In this document: one piece after another, positions 45,501 to 54,483 of the stretch
Layout: the number at the start of each line of letters is the position of its first letter
How positions within the stretch are numbered: position 1 is the stretch's first letter
Assembly: GCA_963978905.1 (NCBI GenBank)
Contig: OZ022257.1
Coordinates: forward strand, 30,271,274 to 30,335,273
Length of the DNA: 64,000 bases
Direction: 5' to 3'
From: Trichostrongylus colubriformis
Taxonomy: Eukaryota > Nematoda > Chromadorea > Rhabditida > Trichostrongylidae
Translations under genes and position numbers: made by a program
The notes under the pieces: model-generated
What the model was told of the DNA's origin: nothing
The model's input: the letters and a program-made list of their open reading frames with translations, nothing else
The model's database searches: none

Positions 45501-48500
45501 AACTGACGAAACAGAGCAAGAAGTGTATGAAGGCTGGGACAAGGCGTCACACTGGCGAGGCACTGCCATTAGCCTGGAATCATCAACCATCGCAACAGCC
45601 CCGTGGTTCACTGGTATGTCCCGCATTGTAGTTGGAGTCCGTTGGTTTGCTCTCCGCCTGTGCCGATTTTTTTTTTTGCATTTGGTGTTTCATCGTCAGT
45701 AATTGTTTCTCTTTCACTTCTAAACGTTTCCTTGTATTGGCACCTATTTGCTCTGTGGTCAACATTTTTGTTCGTAACTTCGGTCGAAAACTTTGACCCC
45801 TCCTCACTCGCTTCAGAATGGTATTATGCTATTTTGGCTTTCATAGTTTTAATCAGTTAGCGGATCTCTGTTGACCCATCTAGGTCACAATTCTAAGCTT
45901 CATGGGAAGTTGGAACCATTCTGTGGTTAGTGACGATCTTTAGAGGGTAGCTTGCGCAAAAGAGGAGCCCAGAAATGAAGTAGAGGTATTAGACGAAGAG
46001 GTAGAATGATAAAATCTCAACATTTTATTAGGTTGTCCCAAAAGTCTTGTCATATTTTTTTCGATCATCACTTTTTATTTTTTTTCGTCCAACAAATAAT
46101 AATTATGCAACAAAGTATTGACCATTGTTATCGGCAACCCTCTGCCACTTTATAGGAAAATCGTTATTCCCTTCTCCCAGAACTCTGGGTTCTGAGAGTC
46201 GAAGAAGTCAGCGATCGCCTTCGCAAGCAAGTCATAATCAACGAATTTTCTCTTGGCCAGGAAGGATTCGAGAGGATGGGTAAGGTGATAGCCAGAAGGG
46301 GCAATGTCTGGAGAGTGCGGTGGGTGGGGCAGCACATCCCAGCCGAGCTCCTATAACTTAGCCTGGGTTTTTTTCGCGAAATGGGAGCGGGCGTCTTCAT
46401 AAAGAAGGGTGACCGCGGACTTTTCCGGCACTTTTCTCGAACATCGACGGCGAGCTGCTGGAGCTGGTGGGTGCATACGGTAGCGGTGACTGTCTCGCCT
46501 TGTACCAGCACCTCGTGGAAAAGCATTCCTTCCTCGTCCCAGAACCAGCACAGTCCCAAGCGTGGTTTGTCTTTCATGTCAATCTCGCCGTTGCTGAAGC
46601 TGATGAACCAGCGGCGCACGGTCACGTAGCTCACACATCCCTTGCCCAATGCAGCGCTGATGGAGTGGCAAGCTTCCGTCGTTTTGGTGCCACATGACCG
46701 CTCATAATAGATGACACCGCGAGTTGGGTGGGTATCGACAACGGGCATTGTAGCTCTCTCCACGGGATCTGGTGGGACAATGTATATTTTCCTAGAAAGC
46801 TTAGGGAACGTTCTACCATATACCTGAACCGCCTGGACCTGCCTCGAAGTGAATAAGAGTTACTGATTTTTTTTTTTTTGGGAAAATATGACAAGACTTT
46901 TGGGACAATCTAATATGTCTCTATTTCTTTGTTTAGGGCCAGATGCGACTTTCTTCGTAGGGTATCGGAGCTAGCTACTAGTCCCACATCGAATCGATAG
47001 CTACTGTGATTTCGTGATCGTTTCGGTTGCAGTGTTGGATGACTCAGTGTATCAGCTATAACTGCGCCATGAATAGCAATGATGACATAACTGTAGTCCC
47101 ATCACTGCCCAGCTATTACGCTATTACGGGCCTAACATCAACTACAGCACAGTGTAATCGAATGCGTTGTCTCAACCCAACGACTAGTGGACGTGTCCAA
47201 TGTGCAATTTGTTAGACAGTGGTGTTGTTACGAATATAGGGTACGGGTCCTCTTACCCCATTCTTTTTGTTTGTGTGACCTAGCACCGTGAATTACGGGG
47301 CCTCGTTTCCAAAGTTTTTACTGTGTCACCTACACATCTATATATGTCATTCTGCTGTTTACAGGATTTCCGTACGCGACATGTTTTGTTTGTGGACAGC
47401 AGGGGCATCTGTCGAAGGATTGCGAGCAAAACGCGCATGGAATATATCCAGATGGTACACATGATGACCAGGTGACATTATAGGAGGCAGCAGTTTACAG
47501 GCTTTTTTATTCGCAGGTGGTTGCTGTAACGTGTGTGGTTCAACGAGGCATCTGAAGCGTGACTGTCCTGAGTTGGCGGCACAAAAACAGCGGAAAGATG
47601 ATAAAAGTGAGTTAAGCAGGCTTTTTTGACTCTATTGGAGGGGCGCGGGGGCAGGGGGATGGGGAGGGGAAGGGGAAGGGAGGGAGTGAGCGCGAGGCAG
47701 AAAGAAACGGTGTACCTTACAAATGTGTGCTAGAGGTATAAGAAGACTCATGGCTCACCTCGTAATGAATGTTGCGCTTTCATCTCTTGAAGAAAGCCCT
47801 ACGCTAGTCTGTACTTTTCCTTTCTCCTAGCTTTTTCCATCAACGATCATCTCATGAGGTGCTTCTCTGCATCTCGCATATCCGAGTAACTTGGATCTGA
47901 ACGTCAATGATGCGTGGGAGGGAAAGCCTCCTTCTCAACGTAAAGAATATGTTTCTTCTCTGAGTAATACACGTATTTTGTCAGTTCATCCTTCATTACG
48001 TCTTACACGGAAGGCCCATCAGGTCATGGTGAGCTTTCTCAAAACGGTTTTTTGCATTTTATAGGGTCACATACATGGAGCAAAAAACCGGTTTCAAATT
48101 TGGCTAAATGGTTTTGGGGGGCCTAGAAAATAGTTGATGGTTCGGTCCCCACTGTGGACAATTTTTTGCATTTTTCTAGTTTTTATCCATTTGTGCTCAT
48201 GTAAGACCATACGTGCAAAACATGTGCAAAATCAATTTTTATTCTACCAGGGAACCGTTATCTTCACTATTTTTACGTAATAAGCGAATGATTGGTTTGG
48301 ACCTGCCAACGCTCACAACAGAGGAACTAGGCGTTTTCCTGCAAAGTACGTGTGATATTCATGCTCAGGGGGTCGAACTACCCTATATGACGAGTTTTCA
48401 GCCTAATCGCGATTTGGACCCAAACTCGAAAAATTGGGCGACCAATAGTACTACTACTTCCATAGTAAGGAGCACTCAACGAAAGGAGCTCGCTAGCCGA

Positions 48501-51500
48501 TATAAGGAAATATTTGCCATCTTTTGCCTTCGCATGGTGTTGCTAGGTGCAATTCACTTGGAATGCGATGTTTCTGCACATGCCCCACTGCATTTAATCG
48601 AGGCTGTAAGTTGTTCGTCTGTACAAGTGGTGCAGTGACTGTGTGCCAATGTCCACCCCACTGTCTCGAGTTTGGGTGAAAATCTCAATTTGGATATTCT
48701 TCTGTATCTAGGGATAATTGAGTCTCCTGAGCACGAATATCGCACTAGTTTCGCAGGAAAACTCCTGGCACGCGTGCTAGGGGCGCCGAAGGGTCCAAAC
48801 ACTTGAACCACCGAAAGCTTGCAAATGAGGTCACTTTCGTGACCAGCGAAGAAAATTGCAGTCATTTTGCATGTGCGCAAATAGTATAGCGCTAGACAAA
48901 GAAAATTAAGAAAATGCAAAGGAGAGAACGTAGAAGGGACTTGAACCACAATCACCCCCACCACCATGCCAATACCAATCTGTTCCCCTATCCATTCGGC
49001 CATCCAACCACTGCAAGCACCCCAGTCTGTGCATCCCCTATCAGCTTTCTTTGTTTTGTTTAGCTGTTACCATAAGTGATTCTACATTTTTGAACCAGAT
49101 CGCAGTGGTTTTGGCGTAGGTTTGAAGGCAGTCTTCTGATATGCATACACTGAATACCGCAGCTGGAAAGCATTGCAGCAAACTGGTCAAAATTGTTTCC
49201 TTCTAAGCAACTTTTGTCACTCATTTTCTGGGCCCCCCAAAACCATTTAGCCGAATTTGAGAGCGGTTTTTTGCTTCATGTATGTGACCCTATAAAATGC
49301 AAAAAACCGTTTTGAAAAAGCTCACCATGACCTGATGGGCCTTCCTTGTTAGTGCCTCACAGGACAATTAAGGTGGAAGGCATTAGGCGTGAAGCCTGAG
49401 TGGTGAAGGCGAACCACGACAAGTCGATAGGTCATCCTGACCACTTTCAATGAGATGCACATTGCTGCTTGCATCTTGGAACGCTAAACCTAAAACCGCT
49501 CTTCAAATTAGCGGAACGTCTCTGCGAACCGAAGTTATGTATTTCTGAATGAGCAGTCCTATGTATTAAATAGTAAGTGTAGACGCCCGTAACGCGCGAC
49601 CCAGACGTTTCCGCACATAGCCAATGTTGCTTTCATGTGTAGAAGATCGAATAGCCTCTGGAGGGAAGTTCATAGCCTAATCGAGATTTGGCCATGAACT
49701 CGAAGGATCCTTGGCTAGTTGAATGACAACGTTTAAGAAAGTGGAAGTTGTTGACCCTTGTCGAGAAAATGTACTCTTTTAGCGTTTGCCACATGCGTTT
49801 GCTGCGCAAGGCACCTGTTTAGGGCGCAGCAAACGCATGTGGCCTAGTCAAAAGAGAACATTTTCTTGACATTGGTCAGAAACTTCTCCTTTGTAAAGTT
49901 GCTACCATTCAACTACCCAGGAATTCTTCCGAATTCCAGGCAAAATCTCGATTAGGCTAAAAACATGTTTCCAGGGGTATCTCGAACTCCTCAATAGAAA
50001 ACAACACTATCAGCGCCATCAGTACGACTTGTCGCAGTCGGTGCGGAGTTCCGCTGAAGACGCTATAATCTGATATCATATGGTGTCTTTAAAGAAATGG
50101 CTGCTTCTAAGTTCCCACTCTTGTTTTCCATGATTGCTATGAACGTTTTTTGGGTATTATTTGTAGTTTATTTTAGTTCAGGAAGCCCTGATTAGGAAAT
50201 AATTAATTTGCGCGTTAATTTCAAAGGGCGTGTATGCAATTGCACGCGATGTTGCTACCCGTTCTTGCCGCGCCGCTCGCCGCGTAACGGTACACACCAG
50301 CTATGGGCGTTTGAGTGCAGAAAACTGTCACCTTCCTTGCATCCCACAAATCCAAGAAAACCAAGAGAACAGCGTGCCTTTCGACTCTGTTTATCTTTTG
50401 CCATGTCCATGTGCCCATCTTTCTACAATATCATCTTAAGCACTTTCGTCAGAAAAATTTGTGTCTCGCCTTGTTTTCGATTTGTGGGGAAGGGTTTTTC
50501 TGTATGTCCTCAAGATTTTTAAGTGGAGATTAAATCACGTATACGTTTCGGGGTTCGTTAGTCAGTTTTATCACATCTCCCTTTTGAAGATTGAATTAGA
50601 TGTTAGTTCGGGTTAAAACCCAGTTAGTTACTTTTATTACATCTCCCCTTTACACTTTGGACCATTAGTGTGAGAAATTCCGTTGATCACTGCTTACCTC
50701 AACGAGTGCGACCTCCCTCCCAGCTAAATACGACCCCCTGTCGAGGATTCCTCGGCGGTGGCTTCCTCCTGTATGTAAATCGCATTCCACTACGCCATTG
50801 CAGCGTCAGCGTCGCAAAGGAGAGGGCGGCCTTGCAAGGTGCAGCTTCATGTTAACTTTTATGGTGACCAGTCCATTCCTGGAATGAAAGATCAGGATAG
50901 ATGATTCAACAGAACAGCTCCGCCCGCTGCATTCAAACGCGCACGCAGCCTATCTCCAACTATTGCTCTCCTTCAAAATCTTGCGTTAGCGTCGGAGGTA
51001 TCAGATGTAGGTGTTTGGGATACCTGATCTATTGATGTATAGATTACGGTGCCAGTTGATCCTTTCCTCTCAGTTCTAGCACGTGGGGTGGCAACATGTC
51101 CGTAGATGCCTGACATCTCAAGAACCTGACAAGATTATAAGTTTCCACGTGAGTTATGCCGTGACATCTTCCTATGATACTGCTCCCATTCCCCAAAGTA
51201 CCTGATCGATGACCATGATCATATCGCTCAATTCTCTCATTTACATATGTAGTATGTTCACCAAAGGGTACTGAAACACTTGCTTGACACATCTATACTA
51301 TTCCACTTTGGGTCCCTTGGTTGTCCTAGCGTTGCCATAGTTGGCCAACCATTTATGTGGCCTCTACGTTCGAGGCAGCGCTCTTTCCTTTCGAGATCTG
51401 CCACCAATTGGTCAGCCTTGCTGGGACCATACTATAATTAAGCCTACATTAGTGCCGCACTCAGTGGCTCATGGGATTAGTAGTCGTGGCACCACTCGTG

Positions 51501-53657
51501 ACCTTCATTCCAGGTATGGTTCCCTACCCCTGCTATGTCCTGTTACTGATACGCCTTCTTCCTACAAGTATGCACTTTACGACGCCAAGACGTTCACGAG
51601 TAGTAAATACGCCTTCCCCCGACGATACTGGTTTTACTGGCGGGTATTTAGCGTCACATTTCTGGTCCGATGGTGTCCGAGGTCACATAGGCACTGGTAA
51701 GATAACGGCGATGGGGTGCGCAAGTTTATTGCGTTTGTTGTTAGAGTAGTCATTAATCGTGCGAGGTCATAGGTGTCCAAAGTTGCTTCCAATTCGTATA
51801 ATAATTTCATTCGAAGCTAAGAAGACAGAAAAAATACGGGAAGCATGGCGAAAGTTCCCAGCAGATGATTTGAATGCTTAGTGAAATGCTATTAATCAGT
51901 TGCAAGATGTTTTACCATAAGATGCCGATAGCCGCAGACGGAAGCAGTGTTGTTGCAGATAATGTTTTGGTAGGCTATATAGCTGGCTGTGATTAGCAGT
52001 ATGGCTGTGTTTAAGAATCCACAAAGAGGCTGCCAATATCAGAAGGTCGCGAGAGGCTCTTCATATCTCGGGAACGAAGATAATACTCTGTACTTTCTAG
52101 GCATTTATTCTGAAGGTTACTGCTGGAATTGTGATAAGGCAAGAAAACATCGTTTAAAGGCACACCACACGATAATCGGATCAGTGGCCTACTTTTTTGG
52201 GGCAAGTAGGTCCTTCGATAACTGATCAGGCAGCACCCTTAGTTGCGGCTTCATAGAGCATCCTCGCGGCGATAGGCGCGTTGTACACCAACCGAGCCGC
52301 GCCCACAGAACCGAATCACACCTGGTCTTGGCTAGAGTCCTATCCTCAAAAAGGTCGTCAATCAATAATCATTCCAGTTCTCCCAAGTACTGTGTATGGT
52401 TATCGATCAGCGACCATTTTTTAGAAATCGGCTAACCGGCTCAAAAACCTTGAAAAATGTGTGGGTGTCGAAGTTCTTGAAAAAATTTCAAAATACCACC
52501 ACTTCACAATCGAGTCGAGTATTCCTCGACCCCTGCCTGACCGTTATATGATCTGTCGGCGCATCTAGAGACGTTTTTGAGTTACCCGTCACAGTAGTTT
52601 CGATAGTGGTCCCTTCGCTTCATGTCGGCGATCTATCAGGTTAATAGTGAGCTTGGAGATTTAGATCCATCATCTGGCTATATATAAAGCAGAAGTTTGG
52701 TCTATTTGTTTGTTTGTTCGTCATCTGTCTGTATGCATGTCTATCGCACTCAGGGGGCCTGTAAAGGCGGCCGGGTGCTACTATAACGAGCGAGAATCAA
52801 AGACGGTTATAGGGACAATCTATGTGATTAGGGCGTTTTAGTAACGCATTTGCGACTTGGCCTTATGCCAATGGACAACTTTTGGCGGATAGGTCGTCGC
52901 GTCGATAGTCAGTAGTAGAAAGAGGAGTTCTTCAGTGGGTTCTTCACTGTCGCAAGACCAAACACTTTCACATTCAATAATCGACACACTATCCCTACCG
53001 CTGACCACAAGGACGGAATTGGTAGAGCTTGCGCTTTGCTTTCAGTGACTGAGGAGGAGATCGTGAAAGTGCAGCTAGTATACTCAAGGTTATAGTCATT
53101 CGCGTTCAGCAGAGTCTTGTCTACGTCCATGATGTGAGAGTGTATCTAACTGTAAGCTTCAGTTTCTTTTTCGCATTTGATTGGTACCAAATTTGCGTTG
53201 ATGAACAGAAAAATTTTGTTTGCACCGGCCGAAGTCCCTAAGTCAAAAACCGCCCTGTGCATATGACTTCGCCATTCTCCCAAGGCTGATTGAAGGTTCA
53301 TGCGTTCCGATAAGCTGTGATCAAGTGTAATGCAATGTAGAATTGTCAGACCATGAATGCTGATCAGATTTAAGTGGATAGAAAAAGGAAACGAGAATGC
53401 AAGGTGGTTGGCTAGAATGCCCGCGAACCGGTTCCGCATACTGAAGGGAGCGCAGCAGTTTTTCCGTATCTCATTGTAATCTGTTCTGTGCAATAGCCAT
53501 ACCTTGGTTGAGCTATTAATTGAGTAACCTTAATTCAGAGGTGAAGGTTTGCACGATGTCGGCGATGTCATCGGCTGATATGGACAACATCTCCGACAGC
53601 GAGACTCCCAGTAAAGAGTCGAAAGCAAAGCCCAAAATGAAGATTGTCAAGTTCTAG
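36511..53657 (+). CDS. ZCCHC9: Zinc finger CCHC domain-containing protein 9 (11 exons)
   Basis: Exons: 36511-36636, 37290-37592, 38222-38540, 39041-39123, 39282-39380, 39465-39524, 40956-41074, 42429-42625, 47365-47454, 47517-47606, 53539-53657. All phases agree, giving 534 residues. Four CX2CX4HX4C zinc knuckles lie at C381-C394 (CFHCREHGHVLADC), C416-C429 (CFKCGSTEHNVHSC), C442-C455 (CFVCGQQGHLSKDC) and C469-C482 (CNVCGSTRHLKRDC). Spacing, the ICFKCGSTEH, FPYATCFVCG and YPDGG signatures, the Arg-rich run before knuckle 1 and the KMKIVKF end all match the ZCCHC9 family, whose members are nucleolar or nuclear RNA-binding proteins. The vertebrate protein is about half as long; here residues 1-330 add Lys-rich stretches (KKQKLKKKKQKL, KKKKRKKLGR, TRKRKRRERK) that look like nuclear or nucleolar targeting signals. 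The ATG lies two bases after TGTTACAG, consistent with trans-splicing. Introns 8 (4.7 kb) and 10 (5.9 kb) are full of transposons. Confidence 0.95.
37740..38050. repeat. Dispersed GC-rich repeat family, copy 3
   Basis: Lies in ZCCHC9 intron 2. It matches the family by its CTTTCGCCTCCTATTTCTGG-type block, a GC-rich middle with CAGCCAGCCGCGA, and ATAAAGACCCCAAGCCGCGC near 37945. The left part is more diverged than in copy 2. Confidence 0.4.
41511..41600 (+). repeat. 48-bp tandem duplication in ZCCHC9 intron 7
   Basis: A 48-bp unit beginning CTTCGTAGGACGACTGCTGC is repeated head to tail at 41511-41558 and 41559-41600 (the second copy ends at TTCATACT). The copies are essentially identical, so it is recent. 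Confidence 0.8.
41962..42350. mobile_element. MITE family with TGAAGGCACTTTCCGCG ends, short copy
   Basis: Perfect 17-bp inverted ends: TGAAGGCACTTTCCGCG at the left and its complement CGCGGAAAGTGCCTTCA at 42334-42350. The interior is non-coding and highly similar to 4567-5054, with GCGATAAGATAAGATAAAGA and GGTTCCTCATGATACC. It lies in ZCCHC9 intron 7, ending 78 bp before the exon that carries the first zinc knuckle. Confidence 0.8.
44763..45050. repeat. Dispersed GC-rich repeat family, copy 4
   Basis: Lies in ZCCHC9 intron 8. Its right half matches the family (CCCCATGCCGCGCTTTCTTA, CACACATAACCTCTTCAGAA, CTTCCAGAGAACATGTGTTC). The left edge near 44780 reads CAGTGTTCCCAAAAAGAATG, which resembles a DNA-transposon terminus, but no matching right end was seen. 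Confidence 0.4.
45190..45935. mobile_element. Long-inverted-repeat element, diverged copy 2, with tRNA-like segments
   Basis: Its arms correspond to those of the element at 21034-22139 (GTGAAAACCAAAATTGC on the left; CTCACTCGCTTCAGAATGG, CATGGGAAGT on the right), but the outer ends are eroded. The interior has TAGCTCACTGGTAGCGTCCC at about 45362 followed by GGGGATCGGGAGTC, resembling tRNA A- and B-boxes. A second A-box-like GTGGTTCACTGGTA lies at about 45603. This suggests capture of a tRNA-derived SINE head. It lies in ZCCHC9 intron 8. Confidence 0.55.
46031..46910 (-). mobile_element. Mariner element, copy 2, internally deleted, TA-flanked
   Basis: Inverted ends GGTTGTCCCAAAAGTCTTGT / ACAAGACTTTTGGGACAATC are flanked by TA at 46029-46030 and 46911-46912. 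The minus strand reads as transposase from an HTH segment (CGTKTTEACHSISAALGKGC, SYVTVRRWFISFSNGEI) straight across the same deletion as copy 1 (MKDKPRLG then LCWFWDEEG). A frameshift near 46340-46380 separates the C-terminal part (SPDIAPSGYHLTHPLESFL, ADFFDSQNPEF). It lies in ZCCHC9 intron 8. Confidence 0.9.
47639..47700 (+). repeat. G-rich polypurine tract
   Basis: A run of repeated GGGG/GGA blocks begins about 30 bp after the donor of ZCCHC9 exon 10 (47606). It contains more than four G-runs of three or more bases with short spacers, a pattern compatible with a G-quadruplex in the intronic RNA or the coding strand. Confidence 0.6.
48006..49348. mobile_element. Harbinger-like non-autonomous element, copy 2
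   Basis: 1343 bp, with ends CACGGAAGG / CCTTCCTTG, inverted repeats of about 115 bp and a TTA duplication at 48003-48005 and 49349-49351. The body is the same as in copy 1 at 28339-30051 but without the 287-bp insert or the duplicated 89 bp, so it shows the uninterrupted state. Its open frames are short and do not resemble a Harbinger transposase. It lies in ZCCHC9 intron 10. Confidence 0.85.
48936..49007 (-). other. tRNA-like sequence inside Harbinger-like copy 2
   Basis: On the minus strand, TGGCCGAATGG (49002-48992) and GGTTCAAGTCC (48947-48937) match RNA polymerase III A- and B-box motifs at tRNA-like spacing. The B-box is closer to consensus here than in copy 1. A complete acceptor stem was not evident. 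Confidence 0.5.
49670..49966. mobile_element. Palindromic fold-back element with a strong central hairpin
   Basis: The inner arms 49745-49807 and 49824-49885 pair over about 62 bp, including AGCAAACGCATGTGG and its complement, around a loop of about 16 bases. Looser pairing extends outward through AGTTGAATG and AGCCTAATCGAGATTT to about 49670 and 49966. There is no coding potential. It lies in ZCCHC9 intron 10. Confidence 0.75.
50005..50290. repeat. GC-rich dispersed repeat, copy 2
   Basis: Matches about 30580-30960 by CAGCGCCATCAGTACGACTT, CGCAGTCGGT, AGACGCTAT and, further on, GGGCGTGTATGCAATTGCAC and CCGCTCGCCGCG. It lies in ZCCHC9 intron 10. There is no coding capacity and the boundaries are approximate. 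Confidence 0.4.
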
Positions 53658-53963
53658 AGCTTAGTATTTCGCTTGCTTCAGAACTTCTTCTTTAGTTCAG
53701 CTTACTTCGCGATTTGCTTTAATCAATTTTTAATCCATCACTTGCGACTTCTATTTCTGGCGTCCATTCAAAAGCACTGTTTACGATCGCATGGCAAGTT
53801 ACGAGCTCGGAGATGAATCACAAATGTCAACACGCCAAGCGCTTTCTCATTCCCACGTAGGGTCGTCTAGGCGTGGAAAAAGAGTTCCGGTTGTTGCTGT
53901 GGAGTATTGAGGAATACTTCGAAAGCCAGAGGAATTCACATTGCTTTCTCACTAGTTTGACGG

Positions 53964-54483
53964 CACTAGAATTTATGTACTGCGGTTTATTATCCTTCTG
54001 TAGATTTTTTCCCACCGAAATTGCTCCAGATCGCTTTCCAAGCTCATTCGCCAGTTCTTTTGAAGCGGAAGTTTGATCTGATCAAGTTTTGAATTTAGCG
54101 CGGACTGATAATTCCTGGAATCAAATCATTATATTCCCGCAACATGTGACCCGATAAAAATGGCAAATCGGTGCAATATGCAACGCACCCCTTTCTGGCT
54201 ACCACATTTTCTGTCGATACAAGCGCAAACTTTCGTTCTTTTGATAATTTCAGTAAAGAGTGGGCATATTGTACCGATTCTCAAGCAGTTATTATTGGGT
54301 CACATGTTTCAGGAATATAACGATTCAATTCCAGGAATTATCAATCCGCGCTAAATTCAAAGCTTGATCAAACTCAAACTTCACTTCAAAAGAACTGGCG
54401 AATGAGCATGAAAAGCGACTGGAGCGATTTCGGTGGAAAAAATTTATAGAAGAATAGTAAACCGCAGTACAGATTCTAGTCGT
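53964..54483. mobile_element. Palindromic fold-back element just downstream of ZCCHC9
   Basis: Arms of about 190 bp at about 53964-54155 and 54285-54483 are reverse complements with scattered mismatches. They share TACTGCGGTTTA, TTTTCCACCGAAAT-type, CATTCGCCAGTTCTTTTGAA, GAATTTAGCGCGGA and GATAATTCCTGGAAT. The unpaired centre is about 130 bp. There is no coding capacity. Confidence 0.75.

Noticed and set aside
46381..46697. Plus-strand frames in mariner copy 2
   Set aside because: Antisense of the transposase remnant, which is clearly on the minus strand.
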